Origin: JABDBE01 sp049585795
GTDB taxonomy: Bacteria; Acidobacteriota; Terriglobia; Terriglobales; Acidobacteriaceae
Assembly: GCA_049585795.1 (NCBI GenBank)
Contig: JBAVAQ010000019.1
Span: forward strand, 8,424 to 72,423
Reading direction: 5' to 3'
DNA: 64,000 nt
The notes beneath the pieces are model-generated. The model did not search any database, was not told the DNA's origin, and saw only the letters and a program-made list of their open reading frames with translations. Each line of letters begins with the position of its first letter. Position 1 is the stretch's first letter. This document shows, one piece after another, positions 24,378 through 32,765 of the stretch. Both the position numbers and the translations under genes were made by a program.

Positions 24378-24914
24378 GTGAACACTCCGCAAGAGCCACG
24401 AAGCATCGCGACAGCAAGAGTGGTCATCTGCTTTGTGTGTATCTTATCCTTCCTTTCGGCGGTTGCCTACATTGTGCTTATGTCCTGCACAACGCCGGTC
24501 CAGATCAGAGTGACGAACTATGACGCCTACAGAACCGAAGCGCTGAAGATGACCCGAGAAGAATCGGCGAGCTTCTTCCAGATAGGCGTCGCGGTTCTAG
24601 GTGCATTGTGGGCCACCACGATCGTCAGCAAGGACAATCGCTTAACGAGGAACGATTGGCCAGAAATTGTGATGTGTTCCGTCGCCAGCGTGACGTTGGT
24701 GGGATTCCTGTTCTTCAACTGGAGATACGGACGCCTGTTGGCTCAACTTTATTGGGACATGGGGCCCATGCTGAGCACGACCAATAAGTTCGCGGACATT
24801 AACTCTCGCTACGTCCAAGGGTTGCATGATGTCATGCAGTTATGTTTTTATGCGGGTCTAGCATTAAGCGCTGCCTCTGTGTTCAGCAGCTGCATACTTA
24901 GGAGAACATCATGA
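24378..24914 (+). CDS. Four-span membrane protein of unknown function
   Basis: From GTG 24378 (AAAGGGG upstream) the protein has 178 residues. Hydrophobic spans lie at about 12-34 (VVICFVCILSFLSAVAYIVL), 66-83 (FFQIGVAVLGALWATTIV), 95-113 (IVMCSVASVTLVGFLFF) and 150-172. The loop after the first span (TTPVQIRVTNYDAYRTEALK) is periplasmic if the N-terminus is inside. I do not recognise the family. The stop overlaps the next start (ATGA), so the two are translated together. The TIR gene is 245 bases upstream and may or may not belong to the same unit; a palindrome lies between. Confidence 0.7.
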   Translation: MNTPQEPRSIATARVVICFVCILSFLSAVAYIVLMSCTTPVQIRVTNYDAYRTEALKMTREESASFFQIGVAVLGALWATTIVSKDNRLTRNDWPEIVMCSVASVTLVGFLFFNWRYGRLLAQLYWDMGPMLSTTNKFADINSRYVQGLHDVMQLCFYAGLALSAASVFSSCILRRTS

Positions 24915-25540
24915 GTCATCGGCCTGTGTTCCATCTCTGTACCCTGATTGCCTTGTCGCTACAACTGCTCCTCACTGAGAAAGCTCCTTCTGAGGACGTA
25001 AAACAGCCGCTTCCGAGCACGCTCGCCTACTCGCGTGAATGTCTGTCTGCTCGCAACTCCTCCCATTTTAAGGAGGCCTCAGCACGTGAGGAGTTCTTGA
25101 CGAAGACGAAAAACTGTATGTTTTCGGGATCGCCGGATATTCCTCAGGGCCTGCTAATAAAAGATGAAGAGGTGATCACTGGCGCATATCCGCAGGTCAG
25201 GACTTTCTACCCAACACATTCCGAAGAAGATTGGGCAAGGATATCTATCTTAGCTTGGGCTAAGTATCGCTCGCAAAATGCAATCGGGCTCATGACCAAG
25301 GCGGCTTTTGTCCAGGTGAGCCAGTCATTCGGCCAATTGATCGTGAAAAGCGATCCTCCAGGTGCGGTTATCAAGGTCGACTCGATCCTGTGGGAGGGTC
25401 CGACGAACACTACTGACTGGACGGAGGCCGGCAACCATTCTGTGACGCTGAGTAAGAAGGCGTGCAATGACGAACAGGACAAAATACAAGTTCCCGCTGG
25501 AGGTAGCGTCACCTTCGAAAAAAAATTGACCTGTAAATGA
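24911..25540 (+). CDS. Secreted protein with PEGA-like C-terminal domain
   Basis: The 209-residue protein has an N-terminal hydrophobic signal (VFHLCTLIALSLQLLLTEKA), a cysteine-containing middle (RECLSARN, KNCMFSG) and a C-terminal PEGA-like module: FGQLIVKSDPPGAVIKVDSI, WEGPTNTT, AGNHSVTLSKKACND and a final LTCK. PEGA modules are extracytoplasmic beta-domains thought to bind cell wall or partner proteins. Start ATG 24911 overlaps the stop of the membrane protein, so the two products likely interact at the inner membrane. It converges with uvrB. Function unknown. Confidence 0.7.
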   Translation: MSHRPVFHLCTLIALSLQLLLTEKAPSEDVKQPLPSTLAYSRECLSARNSSHFKEASAREEFLTKTKNCMFSGSPDIPQGLLIKDEEVITGAYPQVRTFYPTHSEEDWARISILAWAKYRSQNAIGLMTKAAFVQVSQSFGQLIVKSDPPGAVIKVDSILWEGPTNTTDWTEAGNHSVTLSKKACNDEQDKIQVPAGGSVTFEKKLTCK

Positions 25541-25628
25541 GCCCCTTCGGGGCGGTCGTCGCGGCCCATCCTAGCGTGGTACCCTTCGCGGTGAGATGGC
25601 GGCCTTCGTTTGTTCCTCCCCCATTGCC

Positions 25629-27620
25629 CTACGCGAACAAGAACTCCTTCGTCCGCAACTCTTTAATCGTATCCCGCAGCTTCGCCGCTTTTTCGAACTC
25701 GAACCGCTTGGCGGCTTCGCGCATATCGCTTTCCAGTTTGCGCACATACTCATCCAACTCTTCCTGCGACTTGAATTCGGGGATGCCCTCGCTCTCCCCG
25801 CCGGTTAGATCGGTGTAGTCGGCCTCGATCATGCGGGCCAGCGACATATCCAGCGGACGCACGATGGACTCGGGTGTGATCCCGTTGGCCTCGTTGTACG
25901 CTTCTTGAATCGCGCGGCGGCGATCGGTTTCGCCCATGGCTTTCTTCATCGAGTCGGTCATGCGGTCGGCGTAAAGGATGGCCCTCCCATTCAAATTGCG
26001 AGCGCAGCGTCCCATGGTCTGGATGAGCGCGCCGCTCGAACGTAGGAAGCCTTCTTTGTCGGCGTCGAGAATCGCGACCAGAGAAACCTCGGGCAGGTCG
26101 AGCCCTTCGCGCAGCAGGTTGATCCCAATCAGCACGTCGAACTCGCCCTTGCGCAGGTCGCGCAGGATCTTTACTCGCTCCAGCGTTTCGATCTCAGAGT
26201 GCATATAGCGGCACTTCACGCCCACCTCGCTGTAATACTCGGCCAGGTCTTCGGCCATGCGCTTGGTCAGCGTGGTCACCAGCACGCGCTCGCCGCGAGC
26301 AGTTCGTTCGCGGATTTCGTGCAGCAGGTCGTCGATCTGTCCCTTGACCGGGCGCACTTCGACCGGAGGATCGACCAGGCCCGTAGGCCGGATGATTTGC
26401 TCGATCACGACTCCTGCCGATTTGGTCAGCTCGTACGGACCCGGAGTCGCCGAGACATAAATCATCTGCCCCATGCGGTGCTCGAACTCTTCGAAAGTAA
26501 GCGGACGATTGTCCAACGCCGATGGCAGACGGAAACCGTACTCGACCAGAGTTTCCTTACGCGAGCGATCACCGTGATACATGCCATGCAACTGCGGCAC
26601 AGTCTGATGCGATTCGTCGATGAACATCAGGTAATCGCGCGGAAAGTAGTCAAGCAAAGTCGGCGGGGGCTCGCCCGGGAGCCGTCCGGTAAAGTGCCGC
26701 GAGTAATTCTCAATCCCATGGCAGTAACCCATGGATTTGATCATTTCAAGATCGAACATCACTCGCTGATGAACCCGCTGCGCCTCGACCACGCGTCCCT
26801 GCTTTTCAAGTTCCGCTTCCCACCACTTCAACTCTTCTTTAATAGAATCGACGGCGCGAGACCGAGTCTCCGGCTTCATCACGTAGTGGGTTTTAGGATA
26901 GATCGGCAGCCGCATGTACTTCTGTTTCACGGTTCCGAACAACGGATCAATCTGTGAGAGCGCCTCAACCTCATCGCCCCACAACTCGACGCGATACGCC
27001 ATGTCGTCATACGTCGGAAAGATCTCGATCACGTCGCCGCGCACACGAAAAGTTCCCCGGCGAAAATCGCCATCGGTGCGTTCGTACAGAATTTCGACCA
27101 GCTTGCGCGTAATGTCCTCGCGCTTGATCTTCTGACCCTTCTCGAGAAACAACATCATGCCGTAATAAGCTTCCGGCGATCCCAAACCATAAATGCAGGA
27201 GACCGAAGCCACAATCAAACAATCCCGCCGTTCAAAAAGCGACCGCGTAGCCGAGAGCCGCAGCTTGTCCAACTCATCATTAATGGTGGCTTCTTTTTCA
27301 ATGTAAAGATCAGCCGCAGGCACATAAGCCTCCGGTTGGTAGAAGTCATAGTATGAGACGAAGTACTCTACGGCGTTTTGGGGGAAGAAGTTCTTGAATT
27401 CGTGGTACAGCTGGGCGGCGAGGGTCTTGTTGTGGGCCATGACCAGGGTGGTGCGGTTTAGTTGCTCGATTACTTTGGCGGCGGTGTAAGTCTTGCCGGA
27501 ACCGGTCACGCCCAACAGAACCTGGTGCTGTTCGCGATCGAACAGACCTCTGGTTAGAGATTCGATGGCCTTGGCTTGGTCGCCTTTCGGTTTGTAATCA
27601 CTGACTAGTTTGAAGTCCAT
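25629..27620 (-). CDS. uvrB: Excinuclease ABC subunit B
   Basis: The 663-residue protein is a full-length UvrB: Walker A LLGVTGSGKTYTAAK near residue 38-52, the beta-hairpin YDFYQPEAYVPAADLYIEKE that inserts between strands at damage, DEXX-type MFIDESHQTVPQ, helicase motif V and VI (INLLREGLDLPEVSL, GRCARNLNG) and the C-terminal UVR domain DMREAAKRFEFEKAAKLRD that binds UvrC. It acts in nucleotide excision repair, loading onto DNA damage from UvrA and calling UvrC. The gene stands alone on the minus strand; no LexA-type box was seen in the upstream 200 bases, which hold short CATCAGC-type direct repeats. Confidence 0.97.
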   Translation of the reverse strand: MDFKLVSDYKPKGDQAKAIESLTRGLFDREQHQVLLGVTGSGKTYTAAKVIEQLNRTTLVMAHNKTLAAQLYHEFKNFFPQNAVEYFVSYYDFYQPEAYVPAADLYIEKEATINDELDKLRLSATRSLFERRDCLIVASVSCIYGLGSPEAYYGMMLFLEKGQKIKREDITRKLVEILYERTDGDFRRGTFRVRGDVIEIFPTYDDMAYRVELWGDEVEALSQIDPLFGTVKQKYMRLPIYPKTHYVMKPETRSRAVDSIKEELKWWEAELEKQGRVVEAQRVHQRVMFDLEMIKSMGYCHGIENYSRHFTGRLPGEPPPTLLDYFPRDYLMFIDESHQTVPQLHGMYHGDRSRKETLVEYGFRLPSALDNRPLTFEEFEHRMGQMIYVSATPGPYELTKSAGVVIEQIIRPTGLVDPPVEVRPVKGQIDDLLHEIRERTARGERVLVTTLTKRMAEDLAEYYSEVGVKCRYMHSEIETLERVKILRDLRKGEFDVLIGINLLREGLDLPEVSLVAILDADKEGFLRSSGALIQTMGRCARNLNGRAILYADRMTDSMKKAMGETDRRRAIQEAYNEANGITPESIVRPLDMSLARMIEADYTDLTGGESEGIPEFKSQEELDEYVRKLESDMREAAKRFEFEKAAKLRDTIKELRTKEFLFA

Positions 27621-27832
27621 AGCAACAGCTTCTAGCTCCTGGCTTCTAGCTATTGGGGTTCAGGTTTCAGCTATCAGCCATCAGCCATCAGCGCGGCACA
27701 GCGAAACGAAAATTGGCCAGCACCTGCAGAAAGGAATTTCAGCGGGTAGGCATTTCTTTATTATAGCGTGGTGAACAGAAAGCAAAACGGCGCGAGGATC
27801 GTATCCCCGTGCCGTGCTTGAACGGATGGCGT

Positions 27833-29608
27833 TTACGGAAGTTTGAAGTTGACAGTAATTTGGGTTTGAATTTCTACGGGTTGATCGTCGAGATAATAAG
27901 GTTTGTATTTCCACTGCTTGACCGCGTCGATGGCGGCGCGGGCCAAAACCGGATCGCCACTGAGCGCCGTCACCTTGGTGATGCTGCCATCCTTGCCGAT
28001 GTTGGCCAGCAGTTCGACGGCTCCCTGGACGCGCATTTGCTTGGCGAGCGCGGGATAGATTGGGTCGACGTTCTTGATCAGCAGCCCCTGCGATACACCT
28101 TGCGAAACTTTCAGTTGCTGCGGGACGGGGCGAGGAAGAGTCGCGGCGGTCGTACTCATAATTCCAGAGATGGCCTGATTGTTCGAAGCACCTACGGATC
28201 CAGGAGCCGGAGGTTGCACTGGTTCCTGCGCGGCGGAACTCGGCGGCGCAGGGGTCGGGACTTCGCTTTTGACCACCAAGGGCGCGTTTTCCGGGTCATC
28301 CGCGTCTTTCTGGCCATCTGGCTGGGTTCTGACAACGGTGTTTGGCGCAACTATAGAAGTTGATTTCTTGACGGCCGAAGAGTGCGCGTCAGGCGTCGAA
28401 AGAGTTTCGGCAGGGCCGCGCTCGATGGGGAGCGCGCTGGCCGGCTGCGATGAGGTTTTGGCAGAAGCTATTTCGTGCGCTGCAGTTTGAGGAGGCGGAA
28501 CTGCAGTAACTTGAGGCTGAGCCGGAGTTGCCCGCGGTGGGGCAACTTGGGTAATCGAGAGTCTGCCGGCGGGTTGCATTTTTGTCCAGGCAACATAGCC
28601 GACGGCTGCGACTGAAACCAGAAGTGCGACTGCGATCAGAACGGTCTTTTTAGACCCGCCGGATGCAGGCTCGGTTGACGCGCCAAGCGAAGTAAATGCC
28701 GGCGCCGCTACTTCTGGCATCGCCGCGTGGTCGGACTCATGGTGTGGCTTCGATGGTATTTTTGCTGGAGCGGTCGCCGCCGCCTGGCCGGACGACATGC
28801 TGATGCTGTGGGAACGACTGATCGGAGTGTCGGAAACACTTGCCAGAGAAGCCAGAGCTTGATTGCTTGGGGAAGCATCGAGTTCGGACCTTCCGGTGGC
28901 TTCGGCAGCGCGGCGCAGAGCGGTCGCCATTGGTTCGGCTGCGGGTTTGCTAATCGGCTGCCACGGATATTCTCTTGCGACCGGAGATGCAGGTGTCGGA
29001 TCCGGCATCGATTCGAGCAGAGCGGCCTCGGTTGGCTCGGGTTTAGGGCCAGGATCGGACTCAACCTCGAACAAGGCGGCGCTTACCGGTGGGATAGGAG
29101 AGGGCAGCGGCTGCTTCGGCAAGTAGGTTGGTTTCGGCTCAGGAACCTGTGGAGCCGATGGACGCTTTGCCTCGATACTGGTAACAGGCCGCGGGGGCGG
29201 CTGCACAGCAGGGGTCGCGGTCGCGGGCTTGGCTGCATCAGTTTTCCGCAACAGGCCGCGAGCGACACGTAATGTGCCCTTGGATTGTTCAACATTAATC
29301 GGTTTGGTCAAAACCAAATTAGCGCCGATGCGGAATGCCTTGGCAACGCCTGCCTGTCCCTCGACGACGGCAACGGCCAGTGAGGACTGATTGGATCCAG
29401 AATTGTGCGCGCTCTTAAACAAAAGGGCCGCATTCTGCTCACTGTCGCAATCCACCACAATGGCGTCGAAGTGCTCCGCCATTAACCTCTTCACTGCCGC
29501 AAAGGGCTCGTTGCAGGGCTCGACTCGAAACTCCAGGTCGTTCAGGACCTGGGTGACAACGCGGGCAGTTTTCTCGTCAGGGCAGAATAAAAGGGCGTTG
29601 TACTTCAT
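27833..29608 (-). CDS. Receiver-like domain fused to a TonB-type C-terminus
   Basis: The 591-residue protein starts with a receiver-like domain (about 1-120: HFDAIVVDCDSEQ with a possible phosphoacceptor Asp54, LVLTKPIN with the lysine), then a proline-rich linker, a membrane span KKTVLIAVALLVSVAAVGYV (about 315-335), a second long Pro/Ala linker, and a TonB C-terminal domain (about 500-591: IYPALAKQMRVQGAVELLAN, then AAIDAVKQWKYKPYYLDDQP). The topology is cytosolic receiver, inner-membrane anchor, periplasmic TonB end. TonB normally transmits ExbBD energy to outer-membrane receptors; here the cytosolic domain could add a regulatory input. ExbBD genes are not nearby. Confidence 0.85.
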   Translation of the reverse strand: MKYNALLFCPDEKTARVVTQVLNDLEFRVEPCNEPFAAVKRLMAEHFDAIVVDCDSEQNAALLFKSAHNSGSNQSSLAVAVVEGQAGVAKAFRIGANLVLTKPINVEQSKGTLRVARGLLRKTDAAKPATATPAVQPPPRPVTSIEAKRPSAPQVPEPKPTYLPKQPLPSPIPPVSAALFEVESDPGPKPEPTEAALLESMPDPTPASPVAREYPWQPISKPAAEPMATALRRAAEATGRSELDASPSNQALASLASVSDTPISRSHSISMSSGQAAATAPAKIPSKPHHESDHAAMPEVAAPAFTSLGASTEPASGGSKKTVLIAVALLVSVAAVGYVAWTKMQPAGRLSITQVAPPRATPAQPQVTAVPPPQTAAHEIASAKTSSQPASALPIERGPAETLSTPDAHSSAVKKSTSIVAPNTVVRTQPDGQKDADDPENAPLVVKSEVPTPAPPSSAAQEPVQPPAPGSVGASNNQAISGIMSTTAATLPRPVPQQLKVSQGVSQGLLIKNVDPIYPALAKQMRVQGAVELLANIGKDGSITKVTALSGDPVLARAAIDAVKQWKYKPYYLDDQPVEIQTQITVNFKLP

Positions 29609-29793
29609 ACTCGAATCGTAGGTACTGTGGTGGGGAGCTTCAAGTTACGTAGGTACTTTCACGGCCTTTCGAAACCCTTGACTGTCTCGTCACTTACGAA
29701 AGTTGGTGTCCGGCGGGTGTGCGTGGCGACGCCGAAGCGAAGTGATGGAACATTGTGGCTGGGCTAGGCCGAAAGCGTTGTTCAATACGCACG

Positions 29794-29836
29794 GGATCCT
29801 TCGGCCCGCTGGAGAAAGCGCGGGGCTTCGGGATGA
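29794..29836 (+). repeat. REP-like unit, copy 1
   Basis: Starts GGATCCTTCGGCCCGCTGGA and ends GCGGGGCTTCGGGATGA. It differs at four of 43 positions from 30553-30595. Inside, CCCGC and GCGGG can pair. The two copies flank the gene at 29880 in direct orientation. Confidence 0.75.
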
Positions 29837-29879
29837 AACCATCTAAGTAGAGCGCTCTCGGACGATTACAATGACGGGC

Positions 29880-30497
29880 ATGCGCATCCCACTGTGGCTG
29901 AAGGTTGGTTGGAGCTTGTGGGTGCTGGTGTGGGTGCCGGTGTACTGGCATCAGTACGGGTTGCAGAACTTTCTATACTTCTGTGATCTTGGAAACTTGT
30001 TTATTGCGGCGGCGCTTTGGTTAGAGAGTCCGCTGCTGTTTTCGTGGCAGGCGTGCGGGCTGCTGCTTTTTCAGACCCTTTACATCATCGACCTCGTCGG
30101 GGCGGTGGCGAGCGGGCGGCATGTTATTGGGGGCACCGAATATATGTTTGATCCGCATGTAGCCTTGTTGGTTCGGCTGCTCAGTTTGTTTCACGTCGTG
30201 GTGCCTCCGCTGCTGCTGTGGGCTATTTGGCGGTTGGGGTATGACGTTCGTGGCTGGAAGTTGCAGACGCTGACGGCATGGATTGTGGTTCCGATCAATC
30301 ACTTCTGGCGGCCGCAGTACGATGTGAACTGGGCGCGTGGGCCATTCTTTCGGGAGCAGCATCTGATACCGGGGATTGTGTATTTGGCGGTTTACTTGGT
30401 GGTTGTGCCCGCGGTGGTTTATTGGCCCACGCATTTGGTTTTGCGGTCGTGGGTGAGACGTTGGCGGCGTTCTGGGGGTTTATTGCATGGTTGTTAG
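29880..30497 (+). CDS. Multi-span membrane protein of unknown function
   Basis: The 205-residue protein has six to seven hydrophobic spans starting MRIPLWLKVGWSLWVLVWVP and including FLYFCDLGNLFIAAALWLES, LLLFQTLYIIDLVGAVASGR and HLIPGIVYLAVYLVVVPAVV. Tryptophan and histidine residues (YWHQYG, INHFWRPQYDVNW) near membrane ends are conserved-looking. I have seen similar proteins annotated only as membrane protein in soil and planctomycete genomes. An ATG three codons upstream (29871) is an alternative. The gene is bracketed by two near-identical 43-base repeats. Confidence 0.7.
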   Translation: MRIPLWLKVGWSLWVLVWVPVYWHQYGLQNFLYFCDLGNLFIAAALWLESPLLFSWQACGLLLFQTLYIIDLVGAVASGRHVIGGTEYMFDPHVALLVRLLSLFHVVVPPLLLWAIWRLGYDVRGWKLQTLTAWIVVPINHFWRPQYDVNWARGPFFREQHLIPGIVYLAVYLVVVPAVVYWPTHLVLRSWVRRWRRSGGLLHGC

Positions 30498-30552
30498 TGC
30501 GCGGGGACGACCGTCCTCGATTGTGGTTTTGTGGCGCGAGCCACTATGCGCG

Positions 30553-30595
30553 AGATCCTTCGCCCCGCTGGAGAAAACGCGGGGCTTCAGGATGA
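30553..30595 (+). repeat. REP-like unit, copy 2
   Basis: Starts AGATCCTTCGCCCCGCTGGA and ends GCGGGGCTTCAGGATGA. CCCCGC and GCGGGG form a six-base stem. Direct repeat of 29794-29836. Confidence 0.75.
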
Positions 30596-30628
30596 CGGCA
30601 TGACGAGTAGAAAGTTTTGAGCCGCGTC

Positions 30629-32752
30629 CTAGTGTTGGGCGGCCAGGGCCCGTTGCGTCGCTTCGAGCAAAGCTTCTGGGCCGACTGGTTTTCCGGTGGC
30701 GCGTTCCATCCAGAGGTCGGGCGTGATGCGGCCCATCTTGGCCATGCGCTCAAATTCGGGGCCGATGCTGCCGGCTTTCTTCATTTGTTCTTCGATCTGA
30801 AACGCGATCATGTGGCCGATGGGATAGTCGGGAAGATAGAGAAACGAATCGATCATGTGCGAATAAATCCCGAGCAGGACGACATCGTTTCTGTGAAAGA
30901 CAGGTGCGTAGTAGCGGTTCCAGATGTCTTTTGAGATCTGTACCGTGGCTGCGTCGAGTTGCTGAGCCGTGGCTTGCGGGTGGTCGTACATCCAGTGCCA
31001 GACGGCCATATCGACAAGCGCAACGCCGGCAATTTCGTAGGTGCCCCAGAAATCGTTCAAGGTTTTTTCTGCCTGGCTTTTGGCGTCGGGCGCGGGAAGG
31101 CCTAGCAGTTCGAGATCGTGACCCTGAAAGACGAAGGCGAGGGCTTCGGTGAAAGCCGTGTTGGGCACGCCTTGCAGCAGGGTGTAGTCGATGTCGTTGA
31201 GCGAGAAGGTTTGCTCGACGTTATGTCCCATCTCATGCACGGCGATGTTAAATCCCTTGTAGTTCATGCCAGTTTGTTCGACACGGGTGCGCAGATGCGC
31301 TTTCTCGGATCGCATGCCGGCTCCCATGGCGTGGCCGGAGCCGCGCGCCGGGTCGACGATGATGTTGCTGGCGACATACCGGGCGCGGTCCGGTGCGAAG
31401 CCGAGTTTCATCAGCAGGTTGGGAATGTCTTTTTGATAGGCCTCAGCGGTTGGATATTTCTTCGCGACGATCTCGTCTAACTGGGCTTCGGTGTATTGGC
31501 TGCCGGGACGAAAGCCGTTGTACCAGATATCAAACGGCTCCAGGGGTCGGCCGAGGCGGACCTGAATCAACTGTGCAGTCTGAGCTACGAGCGGGGAACT
31601 TACCACTTGCTCCAACATCGCTTTTACTTGCGCTTCCGGAATCTCGCGATCCTCCTCGAAGCGGCGGTCGATCAGCGTAGGCGCGGTTGGCGAGTATGGA
31701 TCCGCCTTGCGCGAGGCGCGGAAATCGTTTAGCAAGGTGGCATAGCGCGTGTCTGGCTCGGGTGCGTTTGTGATCGGGAAGTTGTTGGCCGTCGTGGCGT
31801 CTGAATCTTTCACCGCCGCGGGTTTCACTTCGTTCGTGTATGGATTCCAATCTACAGCGGGATTGTTGATCACGACTTGCGGAATCGTCTGAGTGACGAT
31901 GCGCTCCATCACCTGCTGAATCATTCGTTGCTTTGCGGCACCGCTCTGGGGATCGGAGTAGTCGGCTTTAATTTCGTCGCGCAGGTTCCAGTGGCTCAGT
32001 AGCCGCATTTTGGGCGGGAAAAGATGCTGGCCCTGGGCGTCGACGAGGTGGTACATCCAGATATTGTATTGCGCAATGTACTGTCCCGCCTGCGCTCCCG
32101 CTTGAGCGATTGAGAGCTGGACGTCGGCTGGGATGCGCTTGTCGAAACGTTGCGCAAGGCGGACTTCGGCCCACTGACGGCGGCTCCAGGTGGGCCCCTC
32201 TTTCAGGCGTTCGTCCAGCGTGGTGAGGGGGAAGTTCAGCAAAACCGTGAAGGCCAATTTGTTATTGAAGAAGTCGTCGAGGACGTGTGCAGAGGGATCG
32301 TAACCAGCGAATACTTCGTCGAAGGGAAGCAGGGGGCCAAGATCGAGATCCGATTGCTGATTGAACGCCCGGTTGATCTCGTGCATGTGTCCATCGAGTT
32401 GCTCGAGCAGGCTCTGGAAGCGGTCGAACATGATATTGAGCGTGGCTTGGTCGCCGGCGAAGTTGGTGCGGACGAAGTCTTCGAAAACGGCGGCATCGCC
32501 GTCATCGACGCGCCAGAACTCAGCTACCTGATGGAGACCGCGGTCGAGGCGGACGCTTTGCTGGGTGCCGTACTTTGCGATTAGTTCATTTTGCAGCTTG
32601 GCAGTCGAGTCATTCATCCATGTAGGAGCAACTGCGGCGGATGTCTTAGGGGCAGTGGAAGCGTTCTGCATTAAGATCTCCTCTGAACAAAGTGGAACCG
32701 CGGCGCACAGAATGGTTGTGGCCAGTAACGCCAAGCGAAGACGTTCTTTCAT
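30629..32752 (-). CDS. Zinc metallopeptidase-like protein, gluzincin type
   Basis: The 707-residue protein has a signal-like start (RLALLATTILCAAVPLCSEE) and a long helical body with the zinc motif HEMGHN at 506-511 (His506, Glu507, His510) and a third ligand Glu536 in NTAFTEALAF. This is the HExxH-E arrangement of thermolysin/M3-like gluzincins; spacing (26 residues) agrees with M3-type enzymes. The body lacks close similarity to named peptidases that I know. The protein is probably exported and cleaves peptides outside the cytoplasm. It ends a unit with the MscS channel, only 13 bases downstream of it. Confidence 0.8.
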   Translation of the reverse strand: MKERLRLALLATTILCAAVPLCSEEILMQNASTAPKTSAAVAPTWMNDSTAKLQNELIAKYGTQQSVRLDRGLHQVAEFWRVDDGDAAVFEDFVRTNFAGDQATLNIMFDRFQSLLEQLDGHMHEINRAFNQQSDLDLGPLLPFDEVFAGYDPSAHVLDDFFNNKLAFTVLLNFPLTTLDERLKEGPTWSRRQWAEVRLAQRFDKRIPADVQLSIAQAGAQAGQYIAQYNIWMYHLVDAQGQHLFPPKMRLLSHWNLRDEIKADYSDPQSGAAKQRMIQQVMERIVTQTIPQVVINNPAVDWNPYTNEVKPAAVKDSDATTANNFPITNAPEPDTRYATLLNDFRASRKADPYSPTAPTLIDRRFEEDREIPEAQVKAMLEQVVSSPLVAQTAQLIQVRLGRPLEPFDIWYNGFRPGSQYTEAQLDEIVAKKYPTAEAYQKDIPNLLMKLGFAPDRARYVASNIIVDPARGSGHAMGAGMRSEKAHLRTRVEQTGMNYKGFNIAVHEMGHNVEQTFSLNDIDYTLLQGVPNTAFTEALAFVFQGHDLELLGLPAPDAKSQAEKTLNDFWGTYEIAGVALVDMAVWHWMYDHPQATAQQLDAATVQISKDIWNRYYAPVFHRNDVVLLGIYSHMIDSFLYLPDYPIGHMIAFQIEEQMKKAGSIGPEFERMAKMGRITPDLWMERATGKPVGPEALLEATQRALAAQH

Positions 32753-32765
32753 TTTCCGTACCTCT

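Noticed and set aside
23284..25540. Complete CBASS or Pycsar operon
   Set aside because: No cyclase, cap or ancillary gene is present beside the TIR gene, so the typical systems are not supported.
26199..26957. Plus-strand open frame of 252 codons
   Set aside because: Antisense to uvrB; composition is a mirror of that gene.
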